A stretch of DNA of 64,000 nt from Mesostigma viride (Eukaryota > Streptophyta > Mesostigmatophyceae > Mesostigmatales > Mesostigmataceae), in contig RPFO01000164.1 of assembly GCA_009746045.1 (NCBI GenBank), forward strand, positions 2,976,874-3,040,873, written 5' to 3'. Shown here piece after piece: positions 1-21,900 of this stretch. Within the stretch, counting starts at the first letter, position 1. Every line of letters starts with the position of its first letter. A program made the translations under genes and the position numbers. The notes beneath the pieces were generated by a model, which did no database searches, had not been told where the DNA came from, and saw only the letters and a list, made by a program, of their open reading frames with translations.

Positions 1-40
1 TGAGCAACGCTCAACAAAGCAGTAGTAGTGATGATAATTA

Positions 41-597
41 GGAGGAGGAGGAGGAGGAGGAGGAGGAGGAGGAGGAGGAGGAGGAGGAGGAGGAGGGGGA
101 GGAGGGGGAGGAGGGGGAGGAGGGGAGGAGGGGGAGGAGGGGGAGGAGGGGGAGGAGGGGGAGAAGGGGGAGGGGGGAGGAGGGGGAGGAGGGGGAGGAG
201 GGGGAGGGGGAGGGGGAGGAGGGGGAGGAGGGGGAGGAGGGGGAGGAGGGGGAGGGGGAGGGGAGAGGGGAGGAGGGGGAGGAGGGGGAGGAGGGGGAGG
301 AGGGGAGGAGGGGGAGGAGGGGGAGGAGGGGAGGAGGGGGAGGAGGGGGAGGAGGGGGAGGAGGAGGAGGAGGAGGAGGAGGAGGAGGAGGAGGAGGAGG
401 AGGAGGAGGAGGAGGAGGAGGAGGAGGAGGAGGAGGAGGAGGAGGAGGAGGAGGAGGAGGAGGAGGAGGAGGAGGAGGCGGGAGGAGGAGGAGGAGGAGG
501 AGGAGGAGGAGGAGGAGGAGGAGGAGGAGGAGGAGGAGGAGGAGGAGGAGGAGGAGGAGGAGGAGGAGGAGGAGGAGGAGGAGGAGGAGGAGGAGGA
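41..597. repeat. (GGA)n / GGAGGGGGA homopurine repeat, 557 bp
   Basis: Pure G/A on the + strand with GGA triplets and GGGGGA variants; one C near 479 interrupts it. It lies upstream of the first visible WDTC1-like exon, presumably in an intron. The open frame across it (poly-Arg/Gly/Glu) is a repeat artefact. Confidence 0.95.
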
Positions 598-1477
598 TTT
601 ATTATCATTATTAGCCGTGTCCCATGGGCGGTGCCCTATGGATTGTTGTATCGCACCCACAGCTGCACCCGCACCATGATGCGGAGAGGGTGCTGTGTGG
701 CCTGCCCACTTGTGGCAGTGAGAGAAGCTAGTGCATGCTAGTCGAGGGCGCCCTCCCTCCTCACTTTGTACAGGGGTTGGAGGTTCCTTTACTCTGTATT
801 GGCACCCTGGCACATGTCGCAGTCACGTGCTTATTAATTAATGGGAAGTGTCCCATCAGATTTACCCCTCAGACATGTCCCTTAAGAATGATCAGATCTA
901 CTGTCTATGCCAGTCAGATGGCGTTCTGACCCCAAGTGGCACCCGTGCGCACCCCAAGCGCCCGCCTTACTTCCCTTAAGACCAGGGCGTGCACCCACCG
1001 TGCCAGTGGGCAGGATAAATGGGGTCGGAAGCTGCCGTTCTCGGCCGAATTGCACAAGGTGCATTCTGTAGTAATTATAATATTCTATAATGTTATCTAC
1101 AATATTTATTACCGCAAGGTGTATTCTATAATATTCTATAACATGGGTGTGCTTGCTGGGCTGGCTCATGAGACGCCTACCTGTGCTGATTCCTCCTGTG
1201 CTGACTGTGTGGAGGGGTCGTCTCGCCTGGTTCGCCACATCGGCGCAGGTGCATCTCAGCGAACTAAGCGCACATATGTGCATCTCGCTAAACTAAACGC
1301 ACACGGGTGCATCGCGGTAAACTAAGCGTGCACACGACATGTGTTGATCTGCGCTGTGCATGCGTGTTTCTGTGCATCGATGTGATTGGGTGTGCATGGG
1401 TGTGCGTGTGCGTGCTGGTGCCACATGTGCTGGGTGCTGGCATTCACGCTGGGTGCTGCCCCCCCTTACCCTGCCAG
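598..1477. other. Probable intron DNA without recognisable exon
   Basis: No WD-like coding block was found here, although the WDTC1-like protein should have more N-terminal blades. There are AT-rich patches at 1070-1145 (repeated ATTCTATAA) and TGTG-rich DNA near 1380-1430. Confidence 0.4.
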
Positions 1478-14065
<12,588 letters not shown>

Positions 14066-14301
14066 TGGACCTGGGTCATTGCACGATCCGCATTTACGTG
14101 CTGGTAAGAGTCTATTTTAATTTTGCCTCTTAGTAAGATGTCCTCGCCTGGTAGAAACACGGAGGTGAACATGTGAGTGCTTCGACCTTTTTGTATATCG
14201 TATAGAGGTACTTGTTGTCCGTGTACATCAAGTTTTTATTTACTTGGATGGTGGGTGGCCTTGCTGATGTCCAGGGCATGTATCTTTATCAAGGAGACAT
14301 A

Positions 14302-14307
14302 AATAAA
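14302..14307 (+). terminator. Candidate poly(A) signal AATAAA downstream of the WDTC1-like gene
   Basis: AATAAA lies about 240 nt after the stop codon, at the edge of a dispersed repeat. It could end the WDTC1-like transcript, but the element that carries it may be unrelated. Confidence 0.25.
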
Positions 14308-14428
14308 AAAAGATAATAAAGTCAATGAAACAGCCAGCACAGCTAGGCCAGAAATCAGGAGAATCCGGACCATGGTAGCTCGATCGAGCCTGCCGTTATC
14401 TTATCCACGTTTTCGAGTTGTTCAGGAT

Positions 14429-14598
14429 TGAATTGTAACATAACTCCGTTGGGAGTATATGTAGCACATAGCCCTTGAGAGGGGGCATATGGCCTATCAG
14501 AATATGGCCTATCATACATCCTAAGCTACTTCCTGCAAGGGTGGGGATGTAAAGGACCCTTGCTCTAGGTGCACCAGGGCACTTGCATCCCCATGATC
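14429..14598. mobile_element. 170-bp insertion with 10-bp direct flanks
   Basis: TGTTCAGGAT occurs at 14419-14428 and again at 14599-14608. The copy at 23.8 kb has only one such site, so the intervening 170 bp looks inserted with a 10-bp target duplication. The insert contains TAACATAACTCCGTTGGGAG..TGTAGCACAT, which recurs in diverged form at about 14727-14765. Confidence 0.5.
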
Positions 14599-14640
14599 TG
14601 TTCAGGATGATTGCCAATAAACCACGATAAGAGCTCACTT

Positions 14641-15880
14641 AATACTTAATTAATAAAACACGTGCTCCCGTTGGGAAGTCACGGAGAACTTCCCCCAATG
14701 AATGGATTAAAAATTAAATTAAATTATAACATGCCTCCGTTGGGAGATCATGTAGCACATATTCCTTTGTGGATGGGTGGAGTGGAAGGAGCCGCGTAAT
14801 CGAACTAACCTAACTCTTATAAGCTATCTAGTCTAGAAAAATCCTAACTACCCTACTCATCAAAACGCCGCCGCCTCTTGGGGGGAGTTGGCTTGCCCAC
14901 AGGGGCTGGCGTGTGAGCCTTGACAATCTTCTGCCACCGCGGCTTGTTCTGCATGGCAGTCCAAAGATCGAAGGGAGAGAGAGTGGATGCGGTGTTCAAA
15001 CTGGGCTGGGACCACTAGGTCGTCCAGCAACATCTGGATGTAGTTTGTGACATTTATCCCTACCCTTGCATTCCTGCTCAAGGAGGGGTGTTAGCCATTA
15101 TGTTGTACAATTTGTGGCATTTCTTTGGGGGATACCGTTCAGTGAGTGCAAGGTGGCGTCATATTTGTATTCCAGCATGTTTGGCAGTCTATTGTGGTCA
15201 ATTATATTGCTTCATTGTATGGCATGCATGGCATAGTTGGCTGTTTGCGCGCGCGTAAGCCACACATGTACACGCGTGCATTATACATGTCAAACGGGGT
15301 ATCCGGGTGGTTTGACCAAAGGAAAGGACCATTGGACTATCCAACTAAATTGTCCAATGTTGGTATTGAGGTTTCTGACCCCCCCCCTGAGAAAAATGGG
15401 GGGGTATACTTTTTCTTGCACGGAAACGATCGTCTTTTGGCCAACTTTGGCTGAAGCTATCATCTAAATGCCTTGATAAACCAGTGATATTATTGCATAT
15501 TCTGAAAGCCCTTGAAGTGTAGATGTACCTAGCACCTGGGTTGAGGGTATTTGGATCGAGTTGTGGTCCAGCAGTTATGATTTTTTTCATTTTTGGGGGT
15601 CAAAAAAGCAAAAAAAGTTGTGGCCGACTATTAATAAGAGCTGCACCTAGAATTCGTATACATGACATGCAGCACTTACATAATTCACATTGCCGCCGGG
15701 GAGCGCTCGTGCTATTAAGTGAGCCAACTCTATTTATTGATGATAAAGTTACCTTGAAAAACTCCCAAGGCAAGCGAGCAACGCAAGAAAAAAGGAACTA
15801 CGGCCTATACAGCAGTGAGGGGAGCCTGCTATATACATTGTACATATACATTGTATATTGTTGCTATATACATTGTACAC
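14641..15880. other. Intergenic DNA, probable decayed mobile-element remains
   Basis: AT-rich DNA with short low-confidence open frames only. A 73-codon minus frame at 14860-15081 is unrecognised. A C8 run and G7 run lie near 15380-15405, and repeated TATACATTGTACATA lies near 15830-15880. No intact gene was seen. Confidence 0.4.
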
Positions 15881-15893
15881 ATATATATAAAAG
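15881..15893 (+). promoter_or_regulatory. TATA-box-like sequence just upstream of the 170-bp array
   Basis: ATATATATAAAAG is a strong TATA match ending 2 bp before the first repeat unit. It is outside the repeated unit, so it may be target DNA rather than element promoter. The role is inferred. Confidence 0.35.
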
Positions 15894-15895
15894 GG

Positions 15896-18339
15896 CATGC
15901 GTGGACGATAGGAATTATAGCACCGGCGGGCTTCAAAGTGCCGGACGGCAGGCGGTACCACCATTCCGTGGCAGCTTGGCCCAGTTTGCTACCGGCTGGC
16001 ACACGTTTTCAGTGAATTTTGGGCTCCAGATTTAAATGCAACGTGCGGTTTGAGGCAGGGGAAAACATGCGTGGACGATAGGAATTATAGCACCGGCGGG
16101 CTTCAAAGTGCCGGACGGCAGGCGGTACCACCATTCCGTGGCAGCTTGGCCCAGTTTGCTACCGGCTGGCACACGTTTTCAGTGAATTTTGGGCTCCAGA
16201 TTTAAATGCAACGTGCGGTTTGAGGCAGGGGAAAACATGCGTGGACGATAGGAATTATAGCACCGGCGGGCTTCAAAGTGCCGGACGGCAGGCGGTACCA
16301 CCATTCCGTGGCAGCTTGGCCCAGTTTGCTACCGGCTGGCACACGTTTTCAGTGAATTTTGGGCTCCAGATTTAAATGCAACGTGCGGTTTGAGGCAGGG
16401 GAAAACATGCGTGGACGATAGGAATTATAGCACCGGCGGGCTTCAAAGTGCCGGACGGCAGGCGGTACCACCATTCCGTGGCAGCTTGGCCCAGTTTGCT
16501 ACCGGCTGGCACACGTTTTCAGTGAATTTTGGGCTCCAGATTTAAATGCAACGTGCGGTTTGAGGCAGGGGAAAACATGCGTGGACGATAGGAATTATAG
16601 CACCGGCGGGCTTCAAAGTGCCGGACGGCAGGCGGTACCACCATTCCGTGGCAGCTTGGCCCAGTTTGCTACCGGCTGGCACACGTTTTCAGTGAATTTT
16701 GGGCTCCAGATTTAAATGCAACGTGCGGTTTGAGGCAGGGGAAAACATGCGTGGACGATAGGAATTATAGCACCGGCGGGCTTCAAAGTGCCGGACGGCA
16801 GGCGGTACCACCATTCCGTGGCAGCTTGGCCCAGTTTGCTACCGGCTGGCACACGTTTTCAGTGAATTTTGGGCTCCAGATTTAAATGCAACGTGCGGTT
16901 TGAGGCAGGGGAAAACATGCGTGGACGATAGGAATTATAGCACCGGCGGGCTTCAAAGTGCCGGACGGCAGGCGGTACCACCATTCCGTGGCAGCTTGGC
17001 CCAGTTTGCTACCGGCTGGCACACGTTTTCAGTGAATTTTGGGCTCCAGATTTAAATGCAACGTGCGGTTTGAGGCAGGGGAAAACATGCGTGGACGATA
17101 GGAATTATAGCACCGGCGGGCTTCAAAGTGCCGGACGGCAGGCGGTACCACCATTCCGTGGCAGCTTGGCCCAGTTTGCTACCGGCTGGCACACGTTTTC
17201 AGTGAATTTTGGGCTCCAGATTTAAATGCAACGTGCGGTTTGAGGCAGGGGAAAACATGCGTGGACGATAGGAATTATAGCACCGGCGGGCTTCAAAGTG
17301 CCGGACGGCAGGCGGTACCACCATTCCGTGGCAGCTTGGCCCAGTTTGCTACCGGCTGGCACACGTTTTCAGTGAATTTTGGGCTCCAGATTTAAATGCA
17401 ACGTGCGGTTTGAGGCAGGGGAAAACATGCGTGGACGATAGGAATTATAGCACCGGCGGGCTTCAAAGTGCCGGACGGCAGGCGGTACCACCATTCCGTG
17501 GCAGCTTGGCCCAGTTTGCTACCGGCTGGCACACGTTTTCAGTGAATTTTGGGCTCCAGATTTAAATGCAACGTGCGGTTTGAGGCAGGGGAAAACATGC
17601 GTGGACGATAGGAATTATAGCACCGGCGGGCTTCAAAGTGCCGGACGGCAGGCGGTACCACCATTCCGTGGCAGCTTGGCCCAGTTTGCTACCGGCTGGC
17701 ACACGTTTTCAGTGAATTTTGGGCTCCAGATTTAAATGCAACGTGCGGTTTGAGGCAGGGGAAAACATGCGTGGACGATAGGAATTATAGCACCGGCGGG
17801 CTTCAAAGTGCCGGACGGCAGGCGGTACCACCATTCCGTGGCAGCTTGGCCCAGTTTGCTACCGGCTGGCACACGTTTTCAGTGAATTTTGGGCTCCAGA
17901 TTTAAATGCAACGTGCGGTTTGAGGCAGGGGAAAACATGCGTGGACGATAGGAATTATAGCACCGGCGGGCTTCAAAGTGCCGGACGGCAGGCGGTACCA
18001 CCATTCCGTGGCAGCTTGGCCCAGTTTGCTACCGGCTGGCACACGTTTTCAGTGAATTTTGGGCTCCAGATTTAAATGCAACGTGCGGTTTGAGGCAGGG
18101 GAAAACATGCGTGGACGATAGGAATTATAGCACCGGCGGGCTTCAAAGTGCCGGACGGCAGGCGGTACCACCATTCCGTGGCAGCTTGGCCCAGTTTGCT
18201 ACCGGCTGGCACACGTTTTCAGTGAATTTTGGGCTCCAGATTTAAATGCAACGTGCGGTTTGAGGCAGGGGAAAACATGCGTGGACGATAGGAATTATAG
18301 CACCGGCGGGCTTCAAAGTGCCGGACGGCAGGCGGTACC
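15896..18339 (+). repeat. 14.4 copies of a 170-bp monomer at the 5' end of a LINE
   Basis: GTGGACGATAGGAATTATAG recurs exactly every 170 bp (15901, 16071, ... 18281). Copies appear identical by eye. The last, partial copy changes at 18340 into the unique leader of the LINE coding region. The first copy begins at CATGCG next to a TATA-like stretch. The arrangement resembles the tandem promoter monomers of some mammalian L1 elements. Confidence 0.9.
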
Positions 18340-18353
18340 GCGACCGCAGCGCG

Positions 18354-18405
18354 TTGGGGGGCTGCCGCCCCCCAAACCCCCCGCGTGGGGGGCTCCGCCC
18401 CCCAC
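18354..18405 (+). promoter_or_regulatory. Two consecutive GC-rich hairpins in the LINE leader
   Basis: Stem 1: TTGGGGGGC at 18354-18362 pairs with GCCCCCCAA at 18367-18375 (loop TGCC). Stem 2: GTGGGGGGC at 18385-18393 pairs with GCCCCCCAC at 18397-18405 (loop TCC). Both are perfect 9-bp stems about 40-90 nt before the putative start codon. Confidence 0.7.
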
Positions 18406-18447
18406 ACCCCCCGCCCCCCCCCTCGGTGGCTGCCACGCCTGCCCTGA

Positions 18448-18960
18448 TTGTTCATGGACGACCCACGACCCCCTTCGCCCAACGGCTCCCCCGCTCCCCG
18501 GTTGGCGCCTCGGCGGTCCTCTCGGCTTGCGGCCCTTCTTGCGGAGGTGGGCGACCCGGCTGCGGGGGGCTCGGGCGCCCCGGTCTCCCCCTCCTTGGTC
18601 TGCGAGGTCTGCCGGAGCGGGCACCGCGGGCACCACATGTTAGTTTGTGATGCTTGCAATTCCGGGTGGCACTTGCAGTGTCTTACTCCCCGGCTCTACC
18701 GGGTCCCGCCGGGCTCCTGGACGTGCCCGCGCTGTCCCCCCCGGCGGGCCCCCGGGCTGCCCTCCCCGCTGGGTGCTCCGGCCCCCTGCCCCGTGTGCCC
18801 CCCTGCCGAGGCCCTCGGGGCGGGCCGTGGCCTGCCCGATGGGGCCGCCGTTGCTCGGGCCCTGGCGCCCTCGGCCCCGGGGCCCCACCCGTCGCCTGGC
18901 CCCGCCGACGGGGGCGCGGCGCTGTCGCCTGGGCTGGGCCCGGCCGACCCCCGGCGGGCC
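18448..18960 (+). CDS. LINE ORF segment: PHD finger
   Basis: The frame starting at 18448 encodes C-x2-C-x8-(H/C) spacing typical of a PHD C4HC3 finger: CEVCRSGHRGHHMLVC, then DACNSGWHLQCL, then W-T-CPRCPPR. The aromatic Trp before the sixth and seventh ligands and the W two residues before the last CxxC are both present. PHD fingers bind histone H3 tails; in a LINE this could steer integration or silence-evasion (inference). The frame continues open to 19236 but loses protein-like character near 18950. Confidence 0.85.
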
Positions 18961-21900
18961 TGGCGACCCCGGCGCCCGCCCCCGGCCCCTCGCTCCCCGA
19001 CGCTCTGGCCTCCCTTCCCCCGGCCGCGGTTGGCCACCCAGCCGCCACCCCCGTCCTTGCCGCGTGGGACGGCGGCCCCCGGGCCCACGCGTTCACCTCG
19101 TGGCCGCCCTCGCACATTGTCGGCGTGGTGGGCCGCGCCACCTTTTCTTGGGCGTACTGCCCTTTGTTGCTGGACGCGGTCGGGTTCCAGGCCGCCTTCC
19201 CCTCGCTCCCTAGGCCCCCGGCCTTCCTGGCCCTAGTTGCGCGGGTGCGGGCGACATTTCTTTCCGCCGCCCCCCGGTGACGGCCTCGACTCTTTGGGGG
19301 TATGTCTTGGAAGGATATCACGCCGGCTGCCGGCTGCCGTGGCATCTCCCGGCCGCCCGGCAGGAAGAGCTGCTTTCCCTGGACGAGCGGGTGGGTCAGG
19401 AGGTGGTCGAGTTCGTCACGGCGGTGGCTCGAGACGCACAGGTCTCGGTGCGGGCGGCCTACCTCGCGGGCGGCGCCGACCTGGGCCTCATGTCCCCGCG
19501 GCAGCTTCGCCTCTTCTTGGACGCCCAGGCCCCGCCTCCCGGCCCGGTTGCCAGTGGGGGCTTTCTCATCACCTCCCTCAGCCTGGCGCAGGCCGCCATG
19601 CTGCGTGTGGAGTTCGGGGCCCCCATCGCGGTTCAGGGCGGCCAGGCCATCTTGGTGGACTCGGCCGGGCGCGCCCAGCCCCTAACCGCGGGGACGCCTG
19701 TTTCTGCCTTCCTCCACGACATCCTGGAGTTGGCAGGCATCCCGCACGAATGGCACCCCGCGGCTGACCAACCGGTCGGCATCCTCTCGCGCGCCCAGAT
19801 TGCTGCTCTCCCGGGTTGCTGGGAGGCCGGCTGGGACCCGCCCCCCCTCATGTCCGGTCCCTTCTGGAGGGGGACGACCCCGAGTCGGGCTCCTGTGCCA
19901 TCTGCCTTGAGCCCTTCCGGCCGGGGGATGGCTTGTGTCGCCTGCCCGCGTGCGGCCACACATTCCATCAAGCGTGCATCGCGCGCAGCTTGCTCCACTC
20001 CGTGCCGCGCTGCCCGTTGTGCCGGGCTGTTGTGCCGCCCCCTGGGACTGCGCTTCCTCTCGGCCCGCCCCCGGTCTCGCTGGGTCCCCTGCCGGGTCCC
20101 CACCGGGCCCCGGGGCCAGCTGCCTCCCCGACCCCTCGGCCGCCGCCCCCGGCCTCGTTGCCGGGGCCTGGGGTGGTCGCGGGCGCGCTGGCGAGTCCCC
20201 CTGGGAGGGGCGCCGGCGTTCTCGATCCCCCTCCGCTGGGGGTCTCCCCGGTGGGCACTGCCTCCTCCGTGGCCCCGGCGGGCATGCCGGGCGCTGGTCG
20301 GGTCGTGGTGCGCGCGCCTGCCGGCCCGGCTGGGGAGACGCCGCAGGCCCCACGTCCTGCCTTTGCTGGCGCCGCTCCCCGCCACTCAGCGCCCGCCGAC
20401 GGCCTTCACCGGTGTGCCGTGCTGCTTCCCACGGGGTCCCCGTGTGCTGGTGTGTTCCACAACCGTAACCTCCTCTGCCAGCACCTTCGCGCTGTGCACC
20501 CCGATCTCGGCGCGGCGGATCTGCAGGCCATGAGCTGTTACCGGTGCCCGGAAGCTCACTGCCAGCGGGTGTACTCCATTCACGGGCGCGCTCAGCACGC
20601 GCGCGCCTGTGTTGCTCAACGGCCCCTCAACCGGCCAGCAGTCCCGGCCCCCTCCCCCCTCCCGCCTCGGCTCCCACCGGCTCCCAGCCCCCGCCGCCCG
20701 ACTACTCGGCCAGTTGGCGTTGGCTTGACACGGTTCCCTGGGATGCATGCGCCATCAACCCGACGTCTACCCTGACCGACCTCCCCCACCGCGCGCGTAG
20801 CCTTTTCGCGCAATGTGCAATCGTTTCTCTCCGGCGCATGCACGCCGCTCCGGACGACCCGCTGGGCTTTAAACTGCACATGGTGACCCCCCGCCTGCTC
20901 CTCACCCCTCTCGGGCGTGGTGTGCGCGGCCTCCAGGGTGCGGTTATTGCCCGTTGCCGACGCTTTCTGCAGGGGGACTGGGAGGGGCTGTTTGGCGTGC
21001 CGCCCCCGCGCACGGCCCGGCTGTCGGGGGAGGTCAACTTCGAGCGGGTGGCCGCCGACGTCATCCGCCTCGTCCGCGAGGGGCAGCTCAGCCGGGCCAT
21101 GACCCGCTTGGAAATGGCCAAGCTGGCCCCCGCCAATGCGGCTACCCTGGCGGCCTTGGAGGCTCTTCACCCTGCGGAGCCCGGATTCCAGCTGCCCGTG
21201 CCGGACCCCCTGCCGGCCCCCCTCCGGCTGGACCGCGACTGCTTCCTGGAGGTGATGCGTGCGGTCCCGCGGGCTTCCTCTACCGGGCCGTCGGGCTGGC
21301 GCTACGAGCACTTGGAGGTCCTGGTGGGGCATGGGGGCGAGGACATTCTCTTTGACACCCTCATTGACCTGGCGGCTGGTCGCGTTCCTCCCGCTGCGCG
21401 CGAGTGGTTAGCGGGCGCTCGCCTCCTCGCTCTGCTCAAGGGTGTCTTGCCCCCCCCGAGGGCAAGGTGCGCCCGATCGCCTGCGGTGAGGTGCTCCGCA
21501 AGCTCGTGGGCAAAGTGATCTGCCGCCAAAAGGCGCCCGAGCTCCGTGCCTTTTTCTGCCCGCCCCTCGCAGCGGGTGAGACCTCGGTGGCGGCCCAGCT
21601 GGGGGTGACGACTCCAGGCGGGGCGGATATCCTCATCCATTCGGTGCAGGCCTACCTCGAGGCCCACCCCACCCACGCTGTCGTCAAGGTCGACTGCCAC
21701 AACGCGTTCAACAGTCTGTCCCGCGCCAGCATGTTTGCGGCCGTCATGGAGTCCTTCGAGGACTTGTACGCTTGGACAGCCGTGTGCTACGGCCAGCCCG
21801 GCCAACTGGTTCACATCATGGAGGACGGCACTCGCGGCGGCCTGCTGTCGCGGTCGGGCACCCAGCAAGGGGACCCCCTGGGACCCCTGTACTTTGCCGC

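Larger units (their letters stand above)
14298..14640. repeat. Dispersed repeat, copy 1, possible truncated LINE tail
   Basis: AAGGAGAC...GGCCAGAAATC..GGAGAATCCGGACCATG...GAGCCTGCCGTTATCTT...TTTTCGAGT.GTTCAGGAT matches 23789-23895. The copy is interrupted at 14429-14598 by a smaller insertion. It may be a 5'-truncated copy of the 3' end of the nearby LINE, or an independent SINE-like repeat. Confidence 0.6.

Noticed and set aside
28-741. 237-codon Arg/Gly/Glu frame at the window start
   Set aside because: Translation of the GGA repeat; no non-repeat coding signal.
14860-15081. Minus-strand 73-codon frame with protein-like composition
   Set aside because: Too short and without recognisable motif; may be a transposon scrap but cannot be supported.
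15896-18339. Centromeric satellite of about 170 bp
   Set aside because: Unit length recalls alpha satellite, but the array is only 2.4 kb and runs directly into the LINE leader, so a LINE 5' UTR explains it better.
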